A DNA stretch of 64,000 nucleotides from Orychophragmus violaceus (lineage: Eukaryota; Streptophyta; Magnoliopsida; Brassicales; Brassicaceae): the NCBI GenBank assembly GCA_030180135.1, contig CM058231.1, positions 29,329,034 to 29,393,033 of the forward strand. The letters run 5' to 3'. A program made the position numbers and the translations under genes. The notes beneath the pieces were generated by a model, which saw only the letters and a list, made by a program, of their open reading frames with translations, made no database searches and was not told where the DNA came from. Shown here in pieces: positions 1 through 10,741 of the stretch (its first letter is position 1; every line of letters begins with the position of its first letter).

Positions 1-2
1 AG

Positions 3-521
3 GATAAATTCCTGGTGTACGGAGGAAGTGATGAGCTGGTAGTAAGTGGTTACACAGACGCAAGTTTTCAGACAGACAAAGATGATTTCCGATCACAATC
101 TGGTTACATCTTCTGCCTGAATGGCGGTGCAGTCAGCTGGAAGAGTTCCAAGCAGGACACTGTAGCAGATTCCACAACTGAAGCTGAGTACCTCGCTGCT
201 TCTGAAGCGGAAAAGGAGGTTGTTTGGATCAAGAAGTTCATCACTGAACTTGATGTGATTCCTAGCATTTCTGAGCCAGTGGCTTTGTATTGTGACAACA
301 ATGGAGCCATTGCGCAAGCAAATGAACCTAGATCACACCAGAAATCCAAACACATAGAAAGGCGATATCACCTTATCCGTGATATTGTGAATAGAGGAGA
401 TGTGAAGATAAGCAGAGTCCCGACGGATGAGAATGTAGCTGATCCACTGACCAAGCCCCTCCCAAGGCCTAAGCATGAGTTTCACACTGCTGCTGTAGGC
501 ATTAGATCTCTTAAGATATGA
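3..521 (+). pseudogene. Copia-1 pol, C-terminal RNase H end (partial)
   Basis: This is the C-terminal part of a Ty1/copia polyprotein and covers the RNase H domain that degrades the RNA strand during reverse transcription. The reading frame is already open at the window edge, so there is no start codon here; it ends at a TGA at 519-521. Visible family motifs are SGYTDASFQTD near the start, GGAVSWKSSKQ, the acidic stretch TTEAEYLAASEA, LYCDNNGAIA, KSKHIERRYH and the terminal NVADPLTKPLP. The same region of copia-2 (30592-31090, minus) is nearly identical over this length, so both belong to one family. No stop is seen in this piece, but the rest of the gene lies outside the window. The class is certain; whether the full gene is intact is unknown. 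Confidence 0.93.
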
Positions 522-1283
522 TCTTGTTTTCAGTGGGAGTCATATTTGGTCTTTAGTTATGACTTGATGTTCGTAAAACATAATTTGGTTATGTTATTTT
601 TAATGAAATTGTTTCAGCATTATTTAATTGTGTTAATTAAATAAATTGTCCCAAAGTAATTTATGACATTTTATAGGTCATCAAGTATGTGACTTGATCA
701 TGAAACCCTATAAGCAATAAATGATATAAATTATAAATGGTCCCTGGTCGAGGTTGTTAAAATGGGACATTAACAACCACGTGAGACTAGTATGTGAGGT
801 GACTGATGACTATGTTTCATGGATTCATTAATAAGTGTATTAAAGTCAATCACATAGATATGTGTTAAAGAACACATGATCGGACTTGACCCGTTAATGA
901 GAACTCTACAAGATGTTATATGAGTGTCATAAGAGTTTCTCATTACGACTAAAGAGTGTAGTCCTAAGACCTGAGTTCATCATGTCCTCTCTTATATGGA
1001 TTGGTTCGTCTTGACTTTGTCAAACGTCAGCCGTAACTGGTGATTATAAAGACACTGATTAGGCGTATCGTGAGATATAAAAGAGACATGGATGGAACAA
1101 GAAGGGATTTGTACCTCCTATATAACAGGAGTTAAATATCTCTGGGCCTATCGAAGATTTGATACTGGAAATGCGTGGCCGCGCTCAAACGAGGTGATTG
1201 TCAGTCGTTTGTTCTATCAGTACAAATCGGGATTCGATAAACGTGATCTAGCTTAATAAGGATGACACAGTTCTTGCCTTATG
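522..1283 (+). other. Copia-1 long 3' untranslated region (first part)
   Basis: This is about 760 bp of non-coding sequence between the pol stop codon and the 3' LTR of copia-1. It resumes after the nested N1 insertion at 7857 and reaches the polypurine tract. The reverse complement of copia-3 (about 60893-61690) matches it along its length, including the stretches around GTCCCTGGTC, GTGAGGTGAC, TGATCGGACTTGACC and CAAACGAGGTGATTGTCAGTC. No reading frame of note is present. The last five bases, TTATG (1279-1283), are repeated at 7852-7856 and are the N1 target-site duplication. Confidence 0.8.
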
Positions 1284-2480
1284 TGATATATCATGGTTTT
1301 TACCCACTTTATACCATGATATAGTTGTGTTTTTAGAGTCTTTTGTATTAGTTTAGAGTCTTTTACAGGTTAAATCAGGTTTGGAGCTAATTGGAGATAT
1401 ATGGAGCATTTTGGGCATTTTGGGACGTTTTGGCCGAGAGCTTTATTCACTGTTCGATTATTTGATTTTGCATCGATCGACACGCATTGTGCATCGGTCG
1501 ATGCAGTCGCGAGATGGGCCGTACGCGTCGGCGTAACAAGTATTGAAGATTTGCAAAGAAGCCCAAGATACTTTCAGTATTTACACAGAAGCCCCAGCCG
1601 AGATTATGCCTATATATACTAGTTTTTGGTGTTTAATTTAGATACGCTTTGATACTTAGAGCTAAGAGATTTTTAGAGCTTTTGGGGCTGATCTATTTTC
1701 CTTGTATTGATTTATTTTGGAGAAGATTTCGAACCCCTTTGATATTTTAATTTCTTATATGCAATCTATTTATTCTATGATTATGTTTTCATCAATCATG
1801 TCTGAGTAGATCCATAGTTGAGTTTAGGGTTTCTCATTAGGGTTTGATGACTTGCTAGACTTGTTTAATTCAAGTTGGGATTCATATGATTAGAATGTTC
1901 TTCAAACTAAATTGTGCTTAAAGCTAGTTCTAACCTGATCAATTAGAATCTAGATCCTAGGTTACTAAATACGTCACGAGAGTGGGGTTTAGGAATCTGA
2001 ACTATTTAGGTTGAGCAATTGAATTATTCGCAAAGAGATTTGGTTTAGTTTAATTGTGAACATATCGAACTTGAACTTAATGCTAGTTTAATTTGTTAGT
2101 AATTGCAAAGAGATTTGGATTACTGCACTTAGACTTAGAGAGTTTTCGCAAAGAGATTTGGTTAATTCTATTTTCGTGATTTGAGTTCTAGAACTGAGTT
2201 TAATTTGATCCTGACTGATTAACTTGTCTGCTTGTCTGATTTCCTGAGAATACCCTAGGCTTGACGCTTTTAGTTTATTGCTTACAAACCGATTTCCTGC
2301 TACTGTTTACTTTCTTGCACCGCAATTCATTACAATCACTACTTGCTTATTTCTAGTATTAATTCCTACGGTTTGATTCTCTTGAGACCAAGTGTCCCTG
2401 TGGATTCGATAACCCTATATACTACATTGACTATACTGTGCACTTGCAGTTTAGAATAGGGATTAAAACTCGACCTATCA
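1284..2480 (+). repeat. N1 5' LTR
   Basis: The LTR begins TGATATATCATGG and ends CCTATCA, giving the usual TG...CA ends. An inverted pair of the TCGATCGA motif lies at 1469-1505. A TATA-like stretch (CTATATATA, about 1609-1617) follows about 105 bp later and probably directs transcription. Three copies of a small hairpin sequence, CAAA-GAGA-TTTG, lie at 2031-2042, 2106-2117 and 2149-2160 in the presumed R/U5 part. A 73-codon open frame at 1401-1622 is present in both LTRs but has no sign of being a gene. Confidence 0.95.
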
Positions 2481-2505
2481 AGTTTTTGGCGCCGTTGCCG
2501 GGGAC
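2481..2505 (+). promoter_or_regulatory. N1 primer-binding site (tRNA-Asp type)
   Basis: The bases right after the 5' LTR contain TGGCGCCGTTGCCGGGGA, the complement of the 3' end of plant tRNA-Asp. This is the primer site used by Athila-group elements. The same site occurs in N2 (19093 onward) and, with one change, in element B on the minus strand (about 28433-28454). Confidence 0.9.
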
Positions 2506-2752
2506 TCTTTGAGTCTTCGATAGGACCGAACTTAGGGTTTTACTAGAAATTCTTCGTTTTTGTTTTTGCTTTTCGTTTTTGTTTTATTTTGATTTTACTG
2601 ATTCTTTTCTATGATTCTTTCTGTCGCAGGTACCGAAATCGCCTTGCGTCGACCGTTGCACATCTTGCGTCGATCGACACTAGGCGATTCTGAGATTGAA
2701 CCGATCGTTGCACTGATAGCATCGATCATTGCTGGACGATTACAGACAGTTT

Positions 2753-5356
2753 ATGCCAACGCAGAACACTAGAAGTAATCCGAACTCGAGCTTGGTTAAT
2801 CTCAATCTAGAGGAACTTGGACGTCTAGAAAGGACAATCAGAAGAGAAAAGAGAGAGAGAATGGTACGAGAACGCTTGATCTTGATACCAGATGCTGATG
2901 GAACCCTGAGGGATCCAGAGAACAATCCTTACAATGCTGCTGGGCATAGGATTGATGCTGAGGGACGAGTGATCCCTGATGAAGCTGAGCCACTGGGCCA
3001 GATGGTTGTCCGTGAAAGGACATTAGCTGATTACAACAGACCTGACGAGTTTCATGCGAACCGAGCAGCTTTAGTGCTTCCTGCCTTTGAGAGGAACGAC
3101 TTTGAGGTAAAGACTATCTACTACCAACTGATGAGGCAGATTGCTTTTCATGGTCTTCAATCAGAGCAGCCTATGGATCACATAGACAAGTTTGAGGACA
3201 TAGTTACTGGTATGAAATACGATGGAGTTTGCCAGGACTATCTGTTCCTTAAGCTATTTCCGCACAGTCTTGCTGGAGACGCTAGTGCATGGCTGAGACA
3301 ACTGGCACCTGGTCAGTATACTACTTGGGCAGCCTTAAAGAGTGAGTTCCTGCGTCATTTCTATGACAATGCGCGTTCAGACCAATCTAGACAGGACATA
3401 CTTACTTTCTCCCAAGGAGTTGTGGAGCCTTTAAAGACTGCCTGGATGAGATTTAAGCAGTATTAGCGTGACTGTCCGCACCATGGATTCACTGAAGTTC
3501 AGCTGATTGGTATCTTCTTCAGAGGAATAGATCTTCCGTATCAGCAGGCGCTGGATAACTCTAGCAATGCCAACTTCAACACCAGGACTCCTACACAGGC
3601 TAAGCAGTTAATTGAGAATTTGATTAGCAGCAACAGTTGCAAGACCATGGATGATAGGAGGAAGAAATCTGGTGGAAGTATTGATAACTCGGAGATGGCT
3701 GAATTGAGGTCCAGAATGGATAAAATCTGCACTCTTCTAGGTGAGAAGAAAGCTGTCCACTTTGCTCAAGAAGTAGAAGTGATTCAGACTGAGGAGGACA
3801 CTCAGGAAGAGGATGTGAATTACATCGGAGGATCTGGTTTCCAAGGAAACAGATTTGGATATCAATCTGGGAACAGATTTTCCGGTGGAGGACAGAAAAC
3901 TGCCTACACGGGCAATCAGAACTCTTCAGGCTATGGACAGAACAGCAACTTTCAGAAGCCTTATGGACAGAATGCTCAAAGGACCTACGGGTCTTCATCT
4001 TATCAAACACCTCCTACACCTACTGCTTTCGAGACTAAGATGGAGACAATGATGGAACAGTTGCTGGAGAGCCAAATCAAGACTTCTGTGGACTGCAACA
4101 AGAAGATTGATGCCATGTATGGAGATCTCAATGGGAAGATTGAGTCTATGAACACTCACATGAAGCAACTGGACACTCAGGTTAATCAGATTTCGGGTAC
4201 TATGAAAGGAAAAGGACCTGCAGATACTCATATTAAAGCCTGGTCTGTACTCGTTAATGATGGATCTCATCTGGGTGAGAAGTTTGAGCTAAGCACAGCT
4301 GAGTTGGTTGATGAAGCAGAATTTTCGGAATTGAGTGAACAATTCACGGGTGGAATCCGCGACAATCGCATTGCAACGATCGACACACACCTTGTGTCGG
4401 TCGATGCAGGACGTGAACAGACAGTGTTGCCGGATGATTATGAGACTGATGCAGAACTGGCCCGCCTATTCCCTGATGTATCTGAAATCACTCAGGAGGA
4501 GATTTATGCACAAGCCATTAGGCAATATCCCAAGGTATCTGAGGTAATTAAACAGGAGATTGAGGAGCTGAAGAAACTGGAGGAGAGTGGTGAAGACTTG
4601 GAAGAAATTCCACCGCCTGATGATCCACCTTATCATCCCTGTGTGCAGAGGTATTTGAACAAGATGCTACCATTGGATGATGACCTGAAAGAATGGGTGA
4701 TTGTAGTTCCCCAACACATTAGTGAAGTGCTACTGAACAAGATCCCAAAGAAGTTACCTGACCCTGGAGTCTTTATACTTGATTGCTCCATCTTCGAGAA
4801 TAGCTTTAGACGCTCTCTTTGTGATTTAGGAGCTGCTGGAAGTATGATGCCTTATTCTGTGGCAGAGAAGCTGGGGGTGCTGAATTTTTCTCCTACTAGA
4901 ACCCGTCTTATCCTAGCTGATCAGTCTATACGAGTTCCAGAAGGAGTTTTAGAAGACATACCAGTGAGAGTTGGAAACTACTTGGTTCCAACAGACTTCC
5001 TTGTGCTGAAATATGATTGCGATCCGGATGAAGCACTGCTACTTGGAAGACCATTCTTGGCTACAGCAGGAGCTGTGATTGATGTCAGACAAAGTCTAAT
5101 AGACCTCCACCTGGGAGATGAGACGCTGCGATATGACATGGAGAAGCTGCGGAAACCACTGATAGATGGGCAGACCTTCACGATCCTGGAAGCAGAAGAT
5201 GAGCAGCCAGATGGGCCTGTGATACTAGATCCTGGAGCACAATCTACACCTGCTTTTCTTGGACTGAAGCATTCAGCAACAGCCTACACTCCACCATGGA
5301 TGAGGAGACTTGAACAGAGACAGAAAAAGTCTCTGTCAGGATCTCTAAGTGCCTGA
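2753..5356 (+). pseudogene. N1 gag-protease ORF with one amber stop
   Basis: One reading frame runs from ATG 2753 to TGA 5354-5356 (867 codons), interrupted by a single TAG at 3464-3466 (codon 238). The sister copies have a glutamine codon there, so a simple C-to-T change is likely. I chose the start at 2753 rather than 2729 because the element B protein starts at the equivalent methionine. Residues about 95-255 form the Retrotrans_gag capsid-like domain (LADYNRPDEFHANR, LFPHSLAGDA, SEFLRHFYD, RDCPHHGF). A Gly/Asn/Gln-rich stretch follows at about 363-425, then a coiled region with repeated MEQLLESQ-like motifs. A retropepsin-like domain comes next, with catalytic Asp691 in LCDLGAAGS and the [17 protein letters not shown] flap. 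A TCGATCGA pair is read in frame at 4376-4411. No zinc knuckle, RT or integrase is present. Confidence 0.9.
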
Positions 5357-6654
5357 AAGATCTTGTGCGTCCGGTCAAGCTAATGACCTTAAACAAGCGC
5401 TGAGTGGGAGGCAACCCACTGTTTTCGTTTTTGCATTTTGATTTTAGTATTTTTTTTTCTAGATTTTACGTTTTTGTTTCTGTTTGGTGAGTTTTTGGTT
5501 GCAGGGTTCGTGAAAATCGCATTGCGTCGATCGACACACGTTTGTGTCGATCGTTACAACAGAAATCGCACAGCAACGATCGGTGCACCTAGTGCAACGA
5601 TCGATGCCTGACTGCGACAGAGGTAAAACCCGAGAGAACTAACCATTCAACTATTTTAATTTTTCTTTTCTTTAACCAATCCCTTGCTTGACACTACTGG
5701 GGACAGTGTGTCTTAAGTGTGGGGGAGGTTCTACTAATTAGTTTCTTTTGTTTTCTTAGAGTCAGTTAAATTTTTCAAAATTTGTTTTTCAAGTCAAAAT
5801 TGGTTTAAGTAGGAAACAATGATTTTTGGAGGAGATTAGCAGTATTTGCAGGAACTTAAGTGACCATTGGGATGAAGCTGCAGATCTATCTATGACTATT
5901 AGAAAACCCCATCACAGATCAGCCTACTGAGGACACCCATATCACTTCAGGTATCAGAGGATCCTTTACTGACTTCAACCTTAATACTGACTTAGATTTC
6001 TCACCTAAGGGCTTGGTATGCTTTATGTCGGATTCCCTGTTAGTTCTGACACAGCCTGTAAACCTGTCCTATTTAGTCCCCTTCTCCCCTTCTGTAAAGT
6101 AAAAAAAATAAAAAATAATAAACTGAGGATGAGTTAGTAACTCCGAAGTGGTCATGGGAATAGTAGCAAACACCATTATCTCTCATGTGATCCATGGAAT
6201 GTGTCCAAAGTACACCCCATAACGGGAAGAACACTGATAAAAAAAATAAAATGATACCCAGTGGGGAAAAATCAGTTGTTAAAGAAGGGAAAGAGAAGAA
6301 AGGGACTAGAGAAAGATAGTATGGTGGTCTAGAGCTGGCAAGGTAAGAATCCATGTGCCTTTAGATCGATACTCCTTAGGTGAGACCGCACTTAAATACT
6401 TGCAGAAGTCAGTAGGGTGAATTTGAATGCTTGAATGTGATTGTGGCGTTTACTTAGGACAGTTGCTAAGTGTGGGGGAAGTACATGTTGGTCTTGATGT
6501 CTGTAGATTGATTCTTTCATGTGGATTACTAAGGGGAATCTGAATGTTGCTGCTTCTATGACAAAATGAGTTTCTGAAGAGTTTTCAAACCTCTTCACTG
6601 CATTTTAGTTCTCTGTTTTGCTTGAGGGCAAGCAAAGGCTAAGTGTGGGGGAGT
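5357..6654 (+). other. N1 3' non-coding region
   Basis: These 1.3 kb hold no credible gene. They contain a perfect hairpin (AGTGGG-AGGCAA-CCCACT, 5403-5420) 46 bp after the stop codon, and two TCGATCGA pairs (5521-5560 and 5575-5609). The purine tract AAGTGTGGGGGA occurs three times (about 5717, 6468 and 6641); only the last adjoins the 3' LTR. A GAGGGCAAGCAAAGGCTAAG block precedes that last tract and is shared with B, N2 and the chimeric element. Confidence 0.8.
6639..6654 (+). promoter_or_regulatory. N1 polypurine tract
   Basis: GCTAAGTGTGGGGGAGT directly precedes the 3' LTR and is the expected primer for plus-strand DNA synthesis. The same tract adjoins the 3' LTR in N2 (about 21933-21948) and in element B on the minus strand (17364-17380). 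Confidence 0.85.
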
Positions 6655-7851
6655 TGATATATCATGGTTTTTACCCACTTTATACCATGATATAGTTGTG
6701 TTTTTAGAGTCTTTTGTATTAGTTTAGAGTCTTTTACAGGTTAAATCAGGTTTGGAGCTAATTGGAGATATATGGAGCATTTTGGGCATTTTGGGACGTT
6801 TTGGCCGAGAGCTTTATTCACTGTTCGATTATTTGATTTTGCATCGATCGACACGCATTGTGCATCGGTCGATGCAGTCGCGAGATGGGCCGTACGCGTC
6901 GGCGTAACAAGTATTGAAGATTTGCAAAGAAGCCCAAGATACTTTCAGTATTTACACAGAAGCCCCAGCCGAGATTATGCCTATATATACTAGTTTTTGG
7001 TGTTTAATTTAGATACGCTTTGATACTTAGAGCTAAGAGATTTTTAGAGCTTTTGGGGCTGATCTATTTTCCTTGTATTGATTTATTTTGGAGAAGATTT
7101 CGAACCCCTTTGATATTTTAATTTCTTATATGCAATCTATTTATTCTATGATTATGTTTTCATCAATCATGTCTGAGTAGATCCATAGTTGAGTTTAGGG
7201 TTTCTCATTAGGGTTTGATGACTTGCTAGACTTGTTTAATTCAAGTTGGGATTCATATGATTAGAATGTTCTTCAAACTAAATTGTGCTTAAAGCTAGTT
7301 CTAACCTGATCAATTAGAATCTAGATCCTAGGTTACTAAATACGTCACGAGAGTGGGGTTTAGGAATCTGAACTATTTAGGTTGAGCAATTGAATTATTC
7401 GCAAAGAGATTTGGTTTAGTTTAATTGTGAACATATCGAACTTGAACTTAATGCTAGTTTAATTTGTTAGTAATTGCAAAGAGATTTGGATTACTGCACT
7501 TAGTCTTAGAGAGTTTTCGCAAAGAGATTTGGTTAATTCTATTTTCGTGATTTGAGTTCTAGAACTGAGTTTAATTTGATCCTGACTGATTAACTTGTCT
7601 GCTTGTCTGATTTCCTGAGAATACCCTAGGCTTGACGCTTTTAGTTTATTGCTTACAAACCGATTTCCTGCTACTGTTTACTTTCTTGCACCGCAATTCA
7701 TTACAATCACTACTTGCTTATTTCTAGTATTAATTCCTACGGTTTGATTCTCTTGAGACCAAGTGTCCCTGTGGATTCGATAACCCTATATACTACATTG
7801 ACTATACTGTGCACTTGCAGTTTAGAATAGGGATTAAAACTCGACCTATCA
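6655..7851 (+). repeat. N1 3' LTR
   Basis: This 1197-bp repeat matches the 5' LTR base for base except at 7504 (T here, A at 2133). It is followed by the duplication TTATG at 7852-7856 and then by resumed copia-1 sequence. Confidence 0.96.
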
Positions 7852-7856
7852 TTATG

Positions 7857-7919
7857 CTAGATTGAGATATAGCTACAAAGGGATTAAAGGAATAGATGAT
7901 TCTAGTACAAGTGGGAGAT
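7857..7919 (+). other. Copia-1 3' region (second part) and polypurine tract
   Basis: Copia-1 resumes here after the N1 insertion. The stretch ACAAGTGGGAGAT just before 7920 is the copia polypurine tract. The same sequence precedes the 3' LTR of copia-3 on the minus strand (60877-60892). Confidence 0.85.
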
Positions 7920-8600
7920 TGTTGGGAATGCCCTGAAATCTATTGTACTTACTCTAAGTGAAAGTCGTATAGTCGAGATGAGACAATCACATGACACTAG
8001 GTAGTCATAACGCTTTGCTAGAAGCCACTTATGATCAATGAGTTAAGAACTCATTGCTAGTGTTATATGATCCTACATGGTCACACACCTAAGCAAATTG
8101 GACGTTAAAGACGAGGTTGATCATTAATGTAATGATCAAGTGAATGCATATTTGATATGCATTCGATATCAATAATCTGGGGTAGTGTCGATCGATGCAG
8201 ATAGTGCATCGATCGATGCAACTCGCGGATTAATCAGATTAATTTGGTTTAATCGTTGGCTAATTCCGTGATGGTATAAGTCGACATATATAAGATATAT
8301 GGTCGACCTAAACTGTTTTCTAACCTAATTTACAGCCACCAGAACTTTAATAGAAACCTTGGAAGAGATTGGATCTCTATAGGCACTAGCATCCCTGTTG
8401 TCCAGTTCGTGTGCGTGTGGATACCAGTAGAGGCACAGCGTTTGAGGTGCTTCGTGATCTCGATTATCTGCAAACCTTCCGCTGCTTATTACCAGGTAAA
8501 TCTGAGATCCCATAGATTCAATTATATGAACCTTAGATCCTAGGCTCGGAATTCAGACTAGGGTTGCTAATCCTGATTAGAACTGCTAGAAATTCCTTCA
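7920..8600 (+). repeat. Copia-1 3' LTR
   Basis: The LTR runs from TGTTGGGAATG to AAATTCCTTCA (681 bp) and matches the copia-2 5' LTR (35592-36245, minus). Before its TATA-like stretch (about 8286-8300) it carries the TCGATCGA pair at 8185-8220, including the perfect 16-bp palindrome TGCATCGATCGATGCA at 8205-8220. The 5' LTR lies outside the window, so the target duplication cannot be checked. Confidence 0.92.
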
Positions 8601-8664
8601 CTAAGTACTACAATAGCATAACTGTGCACTTGCAGTAGAATATGATAAAACTCTGAGCCTATCA
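8601..8664 (+). repeat. Athila-type LTR end (fragment)
   Basis: These 64 bases match the 3' end of the element B LTR family (reverse complement of 28457-28520), ending GAGCCTATCA. Copia-1 had inserted into this LTR, so the rest lies left of the window. It adjoins the pol sequence of element A, so it is probably a solo LTR or an element end inserted in A. Confidence 0.75.
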
Positions 8665-10741
8665 GATTGCTAGACCACTAACTGCTTTGCTGTATAAGGA
8701 TGTGAAATTTGAGTTCACTGCAGATTGCCATACTGTATTTGAACAGATCAAGCAAGCATTAATGAGTGCTCCTATAGTGCAGCCACCAGATTGGGAGTTA
8801 CCTTTTGAGGTGATGTGTGATGCAAGTGATTTTGATGTAGGAGCGGTTCTGGGGCAGAAGAAGAACAAGAAACTTAATGTTATTTATTATACCAGCAGAA
8901 CACTAGATGATGCACAAAGAAACTATGCCACTACAGAGAAGGAGTTGTTGGAAGTTGTCTTTGCATTTGAGAAATTTCACCCCTATCTGGTTGGATCAAA
9001 GGTGATAGTAGATACATACCACTCTGCTCTGAAGTATTGATGCAGAAAAAGGATGCAAAGCCAAAAATTTTGAGATGGATTCTCCTTCTTCAGGAATTTG
9101 ACATTGAGGTCAAGGATAAGAAAGGAGTTGAAAATGGAGTTGTTGATCATCTTTCAAGGATCAGGGTTGTGGAAGACGTTCCCATTGATGATTTTCTGCC
9201 TGAGGAAAACGTCATATTGATTGAAACAGTGTTTGAGACGGATTTGGACAAAAATATGCAGAACTGTCGGATTGGAGAAAATACATCGATCGACGCCACA
9301 CTTGCAACTATCGATGAGGTCCCGATGCAGCGTTAATTGATGCACCCCCTTGCGTCGGACGATGCAATGCGCCTACAAACCTGAAACCTTACAAGGTTCA
9401 GATTGGTCACTACAACTTGGATCTTTACACTGTCTCGACACCCGATCGACCATGGTTTGCAGATATTGCGAATTACCTTGCTGCAGAGACTTAACCAGAT
9501 GATCTCAAGGGGTATGCAAAGAAGAAGTTCTTCAGAGAACTAAGGAGATTCTATTGGGATGAACCCTATCTGTAGAAGCATTGTTCATATGGGATTTACA
9601 GGAGATGCATTGCAGAATCAGAGATTCGAGACTTTCTATTTCACTGCCATGGATCAGACTATGCTGGACATTTTGCTACTTTCAAGACAGTGTCTATGGT
9701 TTTGCAAGCAAGCTTCTAGTGGCCTACTATGTTCAGAGATGCTCACATGTTTGTCTCTCAGTGCGATGCCTGTCAGAGGAAAGGGAAAATTAGTAAGAAG
9801 CATGAGATGCCACAAAACTTCATTCTTGAAGTGGAGGTTTTCGATTGATGGGGCATAGATTTCATGGGTCCTTTTCCCTCATCCTATGGGACTATGTTCA
9901 TTTTGGTTGTTGTGGACTATGTGTCTAAGTAGGTAGAAGCAATAACTAGTCCAACCAATTACTCTTTGGTGGTGCTTAAGCTGTTTAAGACTATCACTTT
10001 CCCTGGATTTGGAGTGCCTCGGATTGTGCTAAGTGATGGAGGATCTCACTTTATCAACAAGGTCTTTGAGAAGCTGCTGAATAAGCATGGTGTTCATCAT
10101 CGTGTAGCTACTCCATATTATCCTAAGACTAGTTGGAAAGTAGAGGTTTATAACAGACAGATTAAGGAGATCTTGGAGAAGACAGTTGAGAAACAAGGAA
10201 GGATTGGTCTGCAAAGTTGGATGATGCGCTATGGGCCTACATGACTGCATTTAAGACGCCACTTGAAACTACAACGTTTCATCTTCTCTATGGGAAAGCC
10301 TTCCATGTTCCAGTTGAGATTGAGCATAAGACAGCATGAGATGTGAAGCAAATGAACTTTGATATGAAGTCTGCTGCAGAGAGGCGATTGGTATAGCTGA
10401 ACGAGCTAGATAAGATTAGGCATCATGCCTATGAGAATTCGAAGCTGTACAAGGAGAGGACCAAAGATTATCATGACAAGAAGATTATCTCCTGACACTT
10501 TGAGCCAAATGATCAGGTACTTTTGTATAACTCTCGTTTGCAATTGTTTCAAAGTAAATTTCGCTCTAGATGGTGAGGTCCTTTCACAATCAAGGAGGTG
10601 CGTCTGTATGGTGCTGTAGTTCTGATTAGCTCAGAAGGAAAGGAGTTCATTGTCAATGGACAAAGGGTGAAGCATTATTGGGCTAAGGCCGAGATTCCAA
10701 GAGGTCAAAATCTACCTTTGGATGATGCACCCACTGCCTAA
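8665..10741 (+). pseudogene. Athila element A pol: RNase H and integrase, decayed
   Basis: This is the 3' half of a Ty3/gypsy Athila-group polyprotein. RNase H occupies about 8675-9190, with VMCDASDFDVGAVLGQ, YASRTLDDAQRNYATTEKE-like motifs and HLSRI. The integrase zinc region is near 9560-9790 (SQCDACQRKGK in one frame). The core lies at 9840-10240, with LSDGGSHFINKVFEKLL and KVEVYNRQIKEI. The C-terminal part has a GPFTIKEV-like motif near 10570. There are many stops and frameshifts, including TGA at about 9038 and 9335, so it is not functional. A linker between RNase H and integrase (about 9283-9360) contains the TCGATCGA motif. The RT itself is missing, cut off by the LTR at 8664. Confidence 0.9.

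Larger units (their letters stand above)
1284..7851 (+). mobile_element. N1: complete non-autonomous Athila-like LTR retrotransposon
   Basis: N1 is a full-length element with two 1197-bp LTRs (1284-2480 and 6655-7851), a tRNA-Asp-type primer site, one gag-protease ORF and a purine-rich tract before the 3' LTR. It is flanked by the 5-bp duplication TTATG (1279-1283 and 7852-7856) and lies inside the copia-1 3' region, whose sequence continues on both sides. By eye the two LTRs differ only at 2133 (A) versus 7504 (T), so the insertion is very recent. No reverse transcriptase, RNase H or integrase is encoded, so it must have moved using enzymes of another element. The leader, primer site and gag resemble those of Athila-group Ty3/gypsy elements. 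Confidence 0.95.

Noticed and set aside
1401..1622. A 73-codon ORF present identically in both N1 LTRs (also 6772-6993).
   Set aside because: It lies across the LTR promoter, has no protein features, and is identical only because the LTRs are. It is not kept in the related chimeric or N2 LTRs.
6073..6354. Minus-strand 93-codon ORF in the N1 3' region, with a similar one at 21368-21655 in N2.
   Set aside because: The similarity follows from homologous non-coding sequence; the frame is not kept between the two copies.
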